The notes: generated from the sequence alone by a model not told the origin. Positions 13,621 to 24,980 are shown, numbered from the stretch's first letter. The stretch: DNA of 64,000 nt from Arenicola marina (GCA_964019135.1 OZ025249.1:17137088-17201087); one strand, 5' to 3'. Numbers and translations: made by a program.

Positions 13621-14280
13621 TCGACATCGCGGCATGACACCAGCCATCGACATCGCTGCATGACACCAGCCATCGACGTCGCGACATGACACCAGCCATC
13701 GACATCGCGACATGACACCAGCCATCGACGCCAGCCATCGACATCGCGACGTGACACCAGCCATCGACGTCGCGACATGACACCAGCCATCGACATCGCG
13801 GCATGACACCAGCCATCGACATCGCGACATGACACCAGCCATCGACATCGCGACATGACACCAGCCATCGACATCGCGACATGACACCAGCCATCGACGC
13901 CAGCCATCGACATCGCGACGTGACACCAGCCATCGACGTCGCGACATGACACCAGCCATCGACGTCGCGACATGACACCAGCCATCGACATCGCGACATG
14001 ACACCAGCCATCGACGTCGCGACATGACACCAGCCATCGACATCGCGACATGACACCAGCCATCGACGTCGCGACATGACACCAGCCATCGACATCGCGG
14101 CATGACACCAGCCATCGACATCGGGACATGACACCAGCCATCGACATCGCGGCATGACACCAGCCATCGACATCGCGACATGACACCAGCCATCGACGTC
14201 GCGACATGACACCAGCCATCGACATCGCGGCATGACATCAGCCATCGACATCGCGACATGACACCAGCCTTCGACGTCGT
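13621..14280. repeat. 26-bp dimer array, ~25 copies, derived from the 13-bp repeat
   Basis: The array continues without a break from the 13-bp array, but the period doubles. Each unit is CCAGCCATCGACA joined to TCGCGACATGACA, with GTCGCG and ATCGCGG variants. The first half is the parental 13-mer and the second is a changed 13-mer. Three single reversions to two parental 13-mers occur, for example at 13727-13740 and 13895-13908. The edge decays over 14275-14340. Confidence 0.95.
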
Positions 14281-15475
14281 ACCTCGACGCAAGAATCGAC
14301 ATCAAGACCTGCCATTGCCGCCAGCGTCGACACATCTCGACACACGTGGCGACACCGTTAGTGACGCTAACGGCGGCCCAGGGACACCGCCCTCTCTGAC
14401 CGGTGATAAGGCGGACCCCTCCCGTGGTAACGCCTGGCTGAGATAACAGTCAGCAGAGAGAGGAGGGCCAGATAGAGGGAGAGGGGGGGGGGGTGGAGGC
14501 TTAGGTCTGGGCGAGCATTACAATCCCACTGGCGTATCCACCGGTCCCCGACTCATCGCACGGTAGTAGCGACGTCAGGAATATTGAGGCTATACAGCGG
14601 CCTTGATCCGCGGCGGAAGTGGATCTGGGGACAAATTGGGCCGTACAGTCTGATTCTCGGCTCCGCGTGTCCCAGGGGAAACATACCTCGTGCTTTATTC
14701 TGACCATTCCTGCCGCCGCATGGCCAACCCCGTGATATGCTTGTACCGGGGGTATATAGGGTTATACCGGGAGTCTGGGGTATACCGGTGGTCTGGGGCA
14801 TACAAGGGGTCTGAGATATAACGCCCCCCCCCCACCCCACCACCGCCACTCCAGTCAAAGCTTGCGAAGACGACGCTCCGGCAAGTTCACATTCAGTGGC
14901 GCATTTGTAACAGTTATTTTGTGTTCACGGTTGTTTTCTTCCCAATACCCACCCCAGACCCAGCCGCATGGAGCGCCCCCCGGCGGTTATGGCATACGAA
15001 CCTTAATAATAGAGTATTGATATGCACTGTATTTGAAGTTCAAATGCAGCTGGAGTATTCCTTCTGTTTTTCTATTTTTTTTTAAATTTGTAAGTACTGG
15101 AATATTCCTTCTTTTTTATCTTCCTGGAGCTCACCCCCCATTTGCATGCAGTTCCACGCTATAACTGCGCTCAGGTAGAACTGTAAAATGTGTTTTGGTT
15201 TATTCATGTCTCCGTGTTACTGTATATGGCTGGTCGGCCATGGAGCCCATAGAAGGGCCTCGGCAAGCCGCCGGGGGGTTTAGGTCCCATTCCCGCTGGG
15301 ACCGATCGTTTAAGATACATGTATTGCCTTTCTCCCTGGCTGGCGCCATAGACCGTGCTGTATGTACTCCCAGTGGGGTGGTGCCAGAACGCCCCCCCCC
15401 TCTCCCCACCGCCGTCCCATAGCTCACCCGTCGTCCTTCCCGCCCACCCACGACCCACACCCCTCGTCAGGGTCC
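14281..15475. other. Unique spacer, no gene seen
   Basis: Mixed sequence with a G run near 14485-14495. A three-copy 18-bp repeat lies at 14763-14816 (unit TATACCGGGAGTCTGGGG). An AT-rich patch at 15000-15120 holds a roughly 30-bp segment beginning CTGGARTATTCCTTCT twice, about 47 bp apart. An octamer-like ATTTGCAT is at 15140-15147. Open frames are short and unrecognised. Confidence 0.55.
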
Positions 15476-15656
15476 CCGTGGAAGGACAGGGACAGGGAGC
15501 CGGAGGGAGAGGGGAGGGGAAGGGGAATGGGGATGGGGAGCAAGAATGGTCGGGGGAGGGAGAGGGGGAGGGGAGAGAGCAATGGAAGGGGGATAGAAAG
15601 GGGTTAGAAATAGGAAGGGAAGGGGAGAGGGAGCGAGAGGGGGGAGGGGGGTCGGT
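15476..15656. repeat. Purine (G/A) low-complexity tract
   Basis: About 180 bp of the plus strand is almost entirely G and A, built from GGGGA, GGAGA and GGGAGAG words without a fixed period. It opens long Pro/Ser frames on the minus strand because pyrimidine-only codons cannot be stops. Confidence 0.85.
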
Positions 15657-16142
15657 ATGAGCATCCATCTGCCAGCCCGGTTTCCAGGGATCAAGGCAGA
15701 AACCCAATATATTGACCTCTCCACTACGGGCCATTCATTCCCGGCTCAGAGGTTGTTTATTCCCTTCCAATTTACTAGGCTACGTGGGTTGGGATACCTA
15801 ACTCACTGCCCAGCCCCACCAACCCCCTGGCGCTCCCGGAACCCCGGCCTACCCACCCGCCAACACCACGACATTACGTCAGCGGGTATCGGTAAACCAA
15901 AAAAAAAAGGATCCCATCCCATTCGTTTATTGGTACCCAGCGGTATCGATATTTAGCCTGTTAGCTAGTCTGCGGCTGCACCCCGACCCGACATCATAGG
16001 CGGGTACGTTATGGCTGATCATTATTATAGACACTGGCAGCAGATGGTTATGGAGGTCTTTTTGTTTTTGGTTTTTTTGATGGGGCGTTGGAGGAGGGGG
16101 GGGGGGTGAAGTGCAGGAGGCGGAAGAGACTGGGGCAGGGAG
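15657..16142. other. Unique spacer, no gene seen
   Basis: Mixed single-copy-like sequence with a short A run at 15899-15908 and G-rich DNA entering the next array from 16080. No exon or element is recognised. Confidence 0.5.
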
Positions 16143-17485
16143 GTGGGAGACGGGAGACGGAAGGCGGGAGGAGGTAGAAGGGAGACGGAAGACAGGAGAC
16201 GGAAGACGGGAAGGGAGACGGGAGACGGGATAGGGGAGACGGGAAGGGAGACGGGAGACGGGATAGGGGAGACGGGAAGGAAGACGGGAGACGGGATAGG
16301 GGAGACGGGGAGGGAGACGGGAGACGGGGTAGGGGAGACGGGAAGGGAGACGGGAGACGGGATAGGAGAGACGGGAAGGGAGACGGGAGACGGGGTAGGG
16401 GAGACGGGAAGGAAGACGGGAGACGGGATAGGGGAGACCGGAAGGGAGACGGGAGACGGGATAGGGGAGACGGGAAGGGAGACGGGAGACGGGATAGGGG
16501 AGACTGGAAGGGAAACGGGAGACGGAATAGGGGAGACGGGTAGGGAGACGGGAGACGGGTAGGGGAGACGGGAAGGGAGACGGGAGACGGGTAGGGGAGA
16601 CGGGAAGGGAGACGGAAGACGGGGTAGGGGAGACGGGAAGGGAGACGGGAGACGGGATAGGGGAGACGGGTAGGGAGACGAGAGACGGGATAGGGGAGAC
16701 GGGAAGGGAAACGGGAGACGGAATAGGGGAGACGGGAAGGGAGACGGGAGACGGGATAGGGGAGACCGGAGGAGGGAGGCGGGAGACGGGATAGGGGAGA
16801 CGGGAAGGGAGACGGGAGACGGGTTAATAGGGGAGACGGGAAGGGAGACGGGAGACGGGATAGGGAAGACGGGAAGGGAGACGGGAGACGGGATAGGAGA
16901 GACGGGAAGGGAGACGGGATAGGGGAGACGGGAAGGGAGACGGGAGACGAGATAGGGGAGACGGGAAGGGAGACGGGACACGGGATAGGGGAGACGGGAA
17001 GGGAGACGGGATAGGGGAGACGGGAAGGGAGACGGGAGACGGGATAGGGGAGACGGGAAGGGAGACGGGAGACGGGATAGGGGAGACGAGAAGGGAGACG
17101 GGAGACAGGAGACGGAAGACGGGAAGGGAGACGGGAGACGGGATAGGGGAGACGGGAAGGGAGACGGGAGACAGGAGACGGAAGACGGGAAGGGAGACGG
17201 GAGACGGGAAGGGAGACGGGAGACGGGATAGGGGAGACGGGAAGGGAGACGGGAGACATGAGACGGAAGACGGGAAGGGAGACGGGAGACGGGGTAGGGG
17301 AGACGGGAAGGGAGACGGGATAGGGGAGACGGGAAGGGAGACGGGAGACAGGAGACGGAAGACGGGAAGGGAGACGGGAGACGGGGTAGGGGAGACGGGA
17401 AGGGAGACGGAAGACGGGATAGGGAGACCGGAAGGGAGACGGGAGAAGGGATAGGGGAGACCGGAGGAGGGAGGTGGTAGGAGGG
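16143..17485. repeat. Purine-rich 33-bp minisatellite, ~40 units
   Basis: The unit combines GGGAGACGGGAAGGGAGACG and GGAGACGGGATAG-type blocks built from 10-11 bp GGAGACGGGA modules. Whole-module losses make it less regular than the other arrays. The plus strand is roughly 85-90% purine with many GGG runs. On the minus strand, reading it gives long Ser/Pro/Val/Leu frames (SPVSLPVSPIP period) reaching 492 and 670 codons. I treat these as compositional, since pyrimidine-rich DNA rarely forms stop codons. Confidence 0.93.
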
Positions 17486-18180
17486 AGGCGGGAGGAGGGG
17501 CAAGAACGGTTAGATACATACATAGCTGATCTACTGCAGACACCATCTAAGTAATTTCCTCTCAAACACATTAATAATAACCGCCATTGACGGGATGTCG
17601 GAGCGGAAGCGCTATGGCTGAGGCAGCTGCACAGACGGCTCATCTCCGCGACTGTAAGGTGCCGGGGGAGCGGAAAGTGACGGGGGAAGGGGGGGGGGGG
17701 GGGTGGCTCGGATGATGAGGGAGGCAGGGGGGTGGCTCGGATGATGAGGGAGGCGGGGGGTGGGGAGTCACAAGGGGTGACAGTAATGTGGACCTTGTTA
17801 GAGCATGAATGCCACATTATTCCATATTGTGTATTGGTAGCGTGGGGGGAGGAGGGTGGGGCTGTGGGAGGGGTAAGCGGTAGCAGAGTGGACAAGTATG
17901 TGCGTGATGGGGGAGGGAGGCGGGCATAGAAAGGTTCGGAATATGGGGTATTATCTGGATCTGGATCCCACCCAGATGTCTGTGTGTCCGCCCGCTGGGA
18001 GCCAGTCAGTCGGCAGTCAGCCCTCGTAACAGCCGGGGAAAATGAGCGGCGTGCCTGCAAGAAGCCATCAAGACACCGGATTACATCCGAACACTCTGGC
18101 GGCAGGCTGCGCGGCCCGTGTTAGGGCAGAGTCCGTGCACCTGGTGGCCGAGTCGTCATCTCTGCACGGTGGTGGGTTAA
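17486..18180. other. Unique spacer with G runs and a 29-bp duplication
   Basis: TGGCTCGGATGATGAGGGAG occurs at 17703 and again at 17732, a two-copy tandem repeat, next to a G run at 17689-17702. A second G run follows at 18184-18201. The minus strand stays open through here into the purine array, but the predicted peptide has no recognised domain. Confidence 0.55.
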
Positions 18181-18201
18181 GGCGGGGGGGGGGGGGGGGG
18201 G

Positions 18202-18985
18202 TGGAGGGGAGAGGGAGGGCAGGATTCTGCCGTTCGAAGTGCAAGTTTTGTTGCCATCGAACGGCAAAATATCACCCACCGCCCACCCCTCACCATAGAT
18301 CCTTACATCACCAGCGACAGGCATGGAGCCTCGGATTGGCAAATCTCGACGGCTTTGTCGTAAAAGCCCCCCCTCCCCCCCAATCCCATCCCCCAACTGT
18401 TCAGGACCCCCCAACATGCCTGTATGGACTGCCGCCTGACCTGTACATTTTACGACAAGATGAGTTCACGTCAAAGGTTTAAACTTGTTTCAATATTTCA
18501 AACTTACCTAGCGTTTTATCGACCAAAATACAAAGATGAGCTGACTGACGTTGGTTGGGGACTGTGGCCGACAGTGGCAGGGATGGCGGAAGGGGGGGGG
18601 GGCGGGGCAGGGAGCGAGATGAAATTGCCCCCGTGGGTAGCTGGTCTACCCAACGACTGCAATCCGGTCTCGCCCACCACTTACGGAAATGGACATTGCC
18701 GCGTTCGGACGCCTCATTTCAGAACAGAGACCACAAAGTAATAATCTGGACAGTTCTGGTGCTTCTTTTATGTGTGTCTTCGCGTCGTTGGCGTCGCTAT
18801 TTTTGTTCTTTTGTCAAGTTCACTAGGTTTGCCTGAAAACTGATCCGACCGAAATGTCTTTTCAAGTATGTTCATACACCGGGCGCCGGTCTGGACTGCC
18901 AGATATGAGGGACGATTTCGTGGCGCCAGCGACAGTGGCGACCTCTCGTGTTTGCCGAGAGCCCATAAACATTAGGTAAATGGCG
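18202..18985. other. Unique spacer, no gene seen
   Basis: Mixed sequence with a short C run near 18367 and a G run near 18590. Open frames are at most about 146 codons, overlap each other and resemble no family I know. Confidence 0.5.
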
Positions 18986-18989
18986 CGGA

Positions 18990-19330
18990 GTCTCCAAGGC
19001 AACAGTTCCTTCGGAAGGTATTACCGTTCCGTCTCAAATGTCATAATTAATGAGCCCCAAAAGATGAATGAGTGCCTCAGGGACCGGTCGTATGCTGCGG
19101 AGAGCTGGCTGGCTGGCATAGCTGTCGGCTGCCGGCGGGCGGCCTGTAGGCTGCGGCAGGCCGCCGACGTCATGCCGTGACGTCATTAACGTCCTCCGGC
19201 CCGCAATGCAACGGGCGGCAGGTCTCGCGCTGTCTGTCTGTCTGTGTGTCGAGGTACGCTGACGGAAGACCCTGACTCCGTTTAGCGCTCGGCTAAGCGA
19301 GGACGGCTACGCGAGGACCTGCTGTAAGTA
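18990..19330 (+). promoter_or_regulatory. Possible promoter and first noncoding exon
   Basis: GTCTCCAAGGCAAC at 18990-19003 fits the RFX X-box at 11 of 14 positions. A CRE-like GACGTCA at 19166-19172 is followed by a full palindromic CRE, TGACGTCA, at 19178-19185. Downstream is GC-rich DNA with CpG, a short CTGT microsatellite at 19231-19250, and a good splice-donor match GCT|GTAAGTAA, with GT at 19324. This arrangement would suit a CREB/ATF-responsive promoter with a short untranslated exon on the plus strand. No coding exon follows, so this rests on motifs alone. Confidence 0.3.
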
Positions 19331-20674
19331 AAGGAGTCCCCAAAGAGGATTACCGGCGAAATATGACGCTATCTACTTGGGGAAAAAGCGTGCAGGGAGA
19401 GTAGAGAAGAGGAGGAGGAGGGGGAGGAGGAGGAGGAGGAGGGGGGGGGAGGAGGGGGAGGGGGAGCAGGAGGAGGATGAGGATTCATGCGAGCGGCAAA
19501 AAAAAACAAGTCGCTGAGACGCAGAAGTCCTCGAATGTTTGATTGGTGTCCGTGGCTGTCTGGAGCTCGGGACCAAGTGTCTGCCTTAATCTTCCACTCC
19601 ATCCCGCTGGCCAACGAGATAACAGCCAAAACCCAGCAAACCTCGACAGGGACAAATGTCAATAGTGGAATGGTTCCATAACCTCACCTGGCATAAAAGA
19701 GCAGTTCCCCCTTTATCGGCGACACGTCATAAACGCCTTACCCACCACTAGGGGGCCACTTCTTCTGTGCAACTCCTCGTAACTTTAACCACCGGTGGGA
19801 GGGGTCGTCACAGCACCGGGTACGCTCAGCAGTTAAGTGGCGCCGACGTGGGGGTGGGGACGGGGGCGCTGGGTGTCGTATATCTTGCGAGAGGTGGTGC
19901 TTAGGGGAGGGGGAGGGGGTGGCGAGGGGAGCTTGAGGGGACAGATGGAAAAACCTAAACTAGAAAGCGCTTCTGGAGTAACATTCTCACGGCTGTTATA
20001 AAGATAATAAAACCTTCCCCCCGATCCATCGGTGTATCGCCCGATTCGACCCCCAGACTCCCCCGACCCCCCCCCCCTGGATCCCCCTCCCCACCCCATA
20101 CCCGACTCCCCTCCCTCCACTCCCCGTTTCCTTTCTCATAAATTTTGAAATGCGTGACCAGATGTTGGGAAACGAAAACAAGCTGTGATGTGGCGTTCGT
20201 TTTGACCTTCAGATGTGACCCTGCAGAATGGCATCCCCTTCTGTGGAATTTCTTCTGAAAAAAACATCATCATAAAACCACTTCCCGCCCTTCCCGCACG
20301 CGCACAAACAACCAACAACAACATGCATACACATCTATAATGTATCTCCGGTCGTTCCATGTGACGGTGGCACGGCTTTGGGGACGGGTGGGCTTGTGAC
20401 ATTACGCTGTGGGCAAATAGCGGAAATTCCCATTACAGTAAGTTGCATAATTTGCGAAGTGGAGTACTTTCAAAAGCTGGTTATTGACTCTGCGAGACGT
20501 AAAGCGGAGTGATCACCATAAAATCAGGACATTAGGGGATGGACCGGAATGGTATGAAGGCTGGCGTGGCCGCCGATAACGCATTCACCAACCCACCATG
20601 TCATGAGTTACTGGGGAGTGCTGTCTGACTCGCTATACATCTTTCAGCAATGGCTGTCCGGAAGGTTCAGCTTT
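19331..20674. other. Unique spacer with low-complexity G/A tract
   Basis: A GGA-rich tract lies at 19400-19475. A CTCF-like core is at 19745. The rest is mixed sequence, including G-rich and C-rich patches at 19900-19930 and 20050-20120. No gene is recognised. Confidence 0.5.
19745..19758 (+). promoter_or_regulatory. CTCF-like core motif
   Basis: CCACTAGGGGGCCA matches the animal CTCF core (CCASYAGRKGGCRS) at all positions except one near the end. One of six good matches in the unique parts of the window. Occupancy is unknown. Confidence 0.4.
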
Positions 20675-20910
20675 CGGGGCGGACCAGGCGGGTGCCCCGT
20701 GTAAACCCCCCACCCCGGGGCACACCAGGCTGGTGCCCTGTGTAACCCCCCATCCCGGGGCACAACAGGCTGGTGCCCCGTGTAACCGCCCATCCCGGGG
20801 CACAACAGGCTGGTGCCCTGTGTAACCCCCCATCCCGGGGCACACCAGGCTGGTGCCCCGTGTAAACCCCCCATCCCGGGGCACACCAGGCTGGTGCCCT
20901 GTGCATCCCC
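20675..20910. repeat. 40-bp minisatellite with internal palindrome, ~6 copies
   Basis: The unit includes TGTAACCCCCCATCCCGGGG and then CACACCAGGCTGGTGCCCYG, about 40 bp. Each copy carries GGGGCACACC through GGTGCCCC, an imperfect inverted repeat centred on CCAGGCTGG, so each unit could form a small hairpin. The first copy is diverged. Confidence 0.93.
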
Positions 20911-20954
20911 TACATTCCGTTTGTCTGTTTTTATACTGTCTGTGCGTCTCTGCC

Positions 20955-21200
20955 GTTCTCATATTCTCTCGCTCTCTCTCTCTTCCCTTCTTCCTCCTTC
21001 TCCGCCTCTATCCCCTCACCTTCTCTACCTCTATCGCCCTATCTCTGTCTCTATATCTTTTGTTACCCTCTCTCTGTCTCTCCGTCTCTATCCCCCCAGC
21101 CTCTCTCTGTCTCTATCTCCATCTTTGTTACCCCTCTCAATCTCCCATCAATTCTCTCTCGGCCTCTCTGTCTTCGTTCCCCTACCACTCTCCCTCTCGT
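20955..21200. repeat. Pyrimidine (CT)-rich low-complexity tract
   Basis: About 245 bp of mostly C and T on the plus strand with many TCTCTCTGTCTC words. It is an impure microsatellite-like tract. Frames through it are open by composition. Confidence 0.85.
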
Positions 21201-21787
21201 TCGCCAGCCGAGCGGGTAGCTAGGGCCCTCGCTCGTCCGTCCCTTTGGTCACCGAGCCCGAGCTGCGTCAACTCAACCATACATTATTCATACAATCAAA
21301 TCAGGCCACAACAATTTGGTCTGATTTGGTTAGTCCGTTTGGGACAGGGCCCTCGGGTAACGAGACGTGACACGTTCCCGTGGTACCGAGCACAGAGGTG
21401 AGAGTCCAGGGTGGGGGGTGGGGGGGGGGATTTGGGAGGGGAGGGGGCGGGGGAAAGGAGATGGTGGGTTTAAGGATAAGCGCTTGATACCAGCTGATGT
21501 TGCCAGTTACCGACATCACCTGACCACCGTCGTGGCCACACGCGCAAGACGTTTCTTTTGGAAGTGAGGGAAGGGGTGTGAGAGGGGTTGGGGGGAGGGG
21601 GTGGGGAGGGGGGGGGTATACACCGACTACCACAATAATCCGCCCATCGATAATATCTCAATTTTATCTCCTGGGAGCGTAGGTTAAAGATTGATAAGGG
21701 TAAACACATTGTCTTGGGTGTTTGTGTTTATTCATTACGTATTAAACAACGGATGCATGACAAAATATAAGAATAGTAAAAGGGAAA
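21201..21787. other. Unique spacer, no gene seen
   Basis: Mixed sequence with a G-rich stretch at 21400-21465 and another at 21570-21620. The base composition turns AT-rich from about 21650. Confidence 0.5.
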
Positions 21788-21893
21788 ATCTGGATGTCAA
21801 TACAGGAGATTACATTAAAAAAACAAATATTTGTTTCATAATATACCTGTAAGTAAACATATAATTGGGATACATTGTCATATTCGTATGGTA
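21788..21893. repeat. Dispersed repeat, copy A
   Basis: This ~105-bp segment aligns with 28304-28410 in the same orientation with small indels. Shared blocks include GATGTCAA, ATTACAT, TATACCTGTAA, TAAACA, TTGGGA and TTCGTAT. A diverged match at two distant places suggests fragments of an interspersed element, class unknown. Confidence 0.6.
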
Positions 21894-23430
21894 CATGTTT
21901 ATTGCTTTGGGCAAAGTTGTCTTTTGCTAAGAAGATTTAAAAGATATGTTTGTGTGCATGACATGGCCAGCGAACATATTTTTCAGTCTCTGGGGTCGGG
22001 AGTGTATGCGATTGTATAAATATGCCTCCCAGTATGAATGTCACAGGCTATGCAGGCTAAAATCTGACAAAAAATTCTAATATCATCATTCATGCAGAAT
22101 CCCTTCTTGATATTTTTCTCCTCTCTGAAAATACGGGATCATCAATGAAAAAGTAACTACTCCTTGCCAAGCACGGTCCCGAGGCTAAACGTGACCGCTG
22201 CCTTGGTTAAGGAGCATATCAGGGCGTCCATGGTTATATTGTCACCTCACTCGCCCAATGTTGCACCAAATCCCTGTTAGGGGATGCCGTGGACATAGGA
22301 TCTGGGAATTATAACATGATTGGCCGTCAGATTAGATCCTGGGGCCGCAGGACGTATAGACTCATTCCCTGACTCTCCAGGTTTCAAGCTTCAATCCCGG
22401 GTTCTCACTCTACGCCGTGTCTACCCCTACACCCCCCCTTCCATCCCTACCCCACCCCGTCAGCGTTCTACCCCGGGCCAGCGCGTTCCTCGTCCCCTGG
22501 TGGTGTCTACGCGAGGTCCCCAATTGATGCAGCCCCCTGGCGAGTGAGAGTGACATCGAGATGCAGAGACCACAGATTAGAGAGCTGCCCTGAACCGGGG
22601 TTATCTTTACCTCCCCAGGCGCCCAAATCCAATTCTTCCTGACCGCGGGACAAGGCCATAAGAAGCGGGAAGGCACGAGGCGGGAGGCGCCCCGGGCCGC
22701 TGCGGCCTGGTTGCCGAGCCACATCGGCGTGCCATGGCCACAGAGCGTACTCGGCCCTCAAGATAATGTAACTATAGCTACAGCTGGAATGGAGGAATTG
22801 GCTCTTGGCAAACCCGCTTATCCTTCACCTATGTTTGTGTGCTATAAATGATGATGATGATGATTGACCAGAATAAATATACTATGTCGGCTGTTCAAAT
22901 ATATTACTCCTCGTTACAATCTGATAAATGTGTTATATTCAATTTTGTGACAATTCCGCATTTAGACCAATTGTAAGGTACACTGTGAGTTACATACATT
23001 TGTTTCAATACCTAAGTACAGACATTTATTTATTGTTAAATTTAGGGTTACTGGGAGTGAGACAAGACTGAAAACTAAACTCATAAAATATGTACACTCC
23101 ATGCCACGAAACAACATATATATATATCAAATCTACATATGTAGCATGACATATTAACACTGGTTATAGACGGTCTGGTTATTTTTATATTGTGTCCCCA
23201 CCCCTCCCCCTTTGTTAACCATTGCTTATCATAGCAGGACATATTGTGTCCCCCTCCCTCCCCCATAGGCAAATCCAGTCACTGATCAGACACTGCAAGT
23301 CATGTGACGAGGCTGGTATCTGCCTTCTGTCTGTTCGATTGAATAACGCTGTCACGAGTCAGCTTTGGTTTCTTTGTCATTAATTTTCCCGTCTGCAGAC
23401 TAATGACGTACTTTTTTGACAGCTTCTACT
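21894..23430. other. Unique spacer, no gene seen
   Basis: AT-rich at both ends with a GC-richer centre (22320-22750). A short ATG/GAT microsatellite lies at 22847-22863. Open frames are under 105 codons and unrecognised. Confidence 0.5.
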
Positions 23431-23433
23431 TTC

Positions 23434-23519
23434 TATACCGTCGCGTGTCCTGTGCCTAATTGCAACACGAGTCGGTTATATTTATGAACTCCATTGCAAG
23501 CATCAGTTGCTTTCGATCG
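23434..23519. repeat. Direct repeat, copy 1 (~68-86 bp)
   Basis: CTATACC through ATTGCAAGC (23434-23501) matches 23882-23950. They share TGTGCCTAATTGCAACACGA and differ at scattered positions, about 85% identity by eye. Similarity continues more weakly into TTGCTTTCGATCG. Confidence 0.75.
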
Positions 23520-23779
23520 TTTGTGTTGTAGTTGGGTGCTGTTTTTAAAAATTATTATTATTTTTAATTTTTTTATTTATTGCTCGATATACACCATATT
23601 TGCTGTTGCTGTGTTAATATACTATATATTGTCTATGGACACAGGGACAAGTGTGAATATATGAGAATCAGACTGTCGTTTAGGCGTAACTGGCTTGTGT
23701 TTTTTTTAGGTGGCTCACATGCTAGCGAATGGCCAGCAGTCTTGATGTGAGTCTTCTTGTCAAGCAGCACTGTCTACTT

Positions 23780-23881
23780 TCTCCGTGTTTATACATTACA
23801 ACAATGTGTCTGTTTTTCTACTTTTTTTCTGTTTGTTTTGTTATGAATGATGGACCAAATAAAACGATTCTGATTCTGATA
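23780..23881 (+). mobile_element. Possible retroposon 3' tail
   Basis: A T-rich segment ends in GATGGACCAAATAAAACG followed by ATTCTGATTCTGAT, a polyadenylation-like signal followed by a short tandem repeat. Non-LTR retrotransposon 3' ends in invertebrates often look like this. There is no reverse-transcriptase frame and no clear short target-site duplication, so this would be a truncated 3' fragment at most. Confidence 0.3.
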
Positions 23882-23988
23882 CTATACAATCACGTGCCCT
23901 GTGCCTAATTGCAACACGAGCGGCTTATGTTGATCAACTCTATTGCAAGCTACAAATACAACGTTAGGCGACCGTTTGCTTTCAGTCG
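23882..23988. repeat. Direct repeat, copy 2
   Basis: Partner of the segment at 23434-23519, in the same orientation and 448 bp downstream, immediately after the ATTCTG repeat. The shared core is TGCCTAATTGCAACACGAG. Confidence 0.75.
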
Positions 23989-24719
23989 AGAAAATGTTAT
24001 CTGGAGAAGTTTCCTGACATTTGACGAACGTTAGCGGAGAACATGATTGTTTGATGGAAGTCCTAATAGCGTTGCAGTAACGCTCAAGGGATGTAGTAGT
24101 AACATTCGTGCGGCATCAAACGTTCAGATAAAAGACGAAAGCGGCAATAAACTATCGTTCGCATGCGATATTCCTTCTCTGCCAATCCGGACTGCACAGC
24201 TGTTCTCTGCTAGATATATTCCCCCGAGTTGTACTACGGATGAATTTTATTGTTGAGTTAAAAACTGGCACGTACAAGCAATATACAACTGTGATCAGCC
24301 TTCGTTAATGGTATGTATTGCATTATATTATAGGTATTTTTTTCATGCAAATTAAAAATAACAATTTTTATTTAGCATAAACAATATCTCCTTCTTATGA
24401 GAATTATATTGCAGTGTTGCTGTAATCAGGGCTTGTTTGTATTCAGTTTTATATGCACACCGAAAGTGGAGTACAATTTGCACTAAACTGGGTGTCCACG
24501 CTCAGAAAGTGAGGTCCTGGTTAACCACCATATGGCCTCATCAGTGTTTAATAAATATTACGTCATCACTTGATGTTAAGTTTCTGATGGTCGTGGATGA
24601 TTCACGGGGTGGTGAACGCATGGATAATAATACAAACGTGATTAGAAACGTTGTGTTCAGTTGGCGCACTCAACATCCAACCAAATATTAAACGCCGGCG
24701 ATGAAACCAGCTCTCCGTG
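23989..24719. other. AT-rich unique stretch, no confident gene
   Basis: Two plus-strand frames of 69 codons (24047-24256) and 84 codons (24437-24691) have non-repetitive residues but no recognisable domain and no obvious splice-site framework. An octamer ATGCAAAT is at 24345-24352. These could be exons of an unknown gene, but the evidence is too weak to call one. Confidence 0.4.
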
Positions 24720-24759
24720 CCGGTCGCCCGGGAGCAGTTCACATGGTGCTCCGTCCTCG

Positions 24760-24773
24760 CCACTAGATGGCGC
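24760..24773 (+). promoter_or_regulatory. CTCF-like core motif
   Basis: CCACTAGATGGCGC matches the CTCF core consensus at every constrained position. It is the cleanest example in the window and lies at the edge of the CpG-rich block. Confidence 0.45.
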
Positions 24774-24980
24774 CCCGGCATGCGTGGCGGCCATTACAGG
24801 AAGTGTTAGTGCCCCTCTCCTTTATTAGTCGCGTGTCTAGCGCCCGTTACCAGGGCGCGGGTCAGCCTGCGGATACGGCCCGGCCAGCGCGTCCACTTGG
24901 CCTTCGCTCGGCCGTCTCTATGCTTATCACCATTGTGTATCAAACCCTAAAGAGGACGCAGAAAGGCCGCTCTAATTGCT

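Noticed and set aside
1111..14280. Regular 31-, 33- and 26-bp periodicity resembling a CRISPR array
   Set aside because: Units are contiguous with no unique spacers, there are no cas-like genes, and the DNA is eukaryotic in character.
16048..18060. 670-codon minus-strand proline-rich frame as a mucin-like gene
   Set aside because: It spans a module-irregular purine array and G runs, where stops are rare by composition. No domain or splice framework is seen.
24047..24691. Two short non-repetitive plus-strand frames as exons
   Set aside because: They have no recognisable domain and no acceptor/donor pair in consistent phase. Length is within chance expectation.
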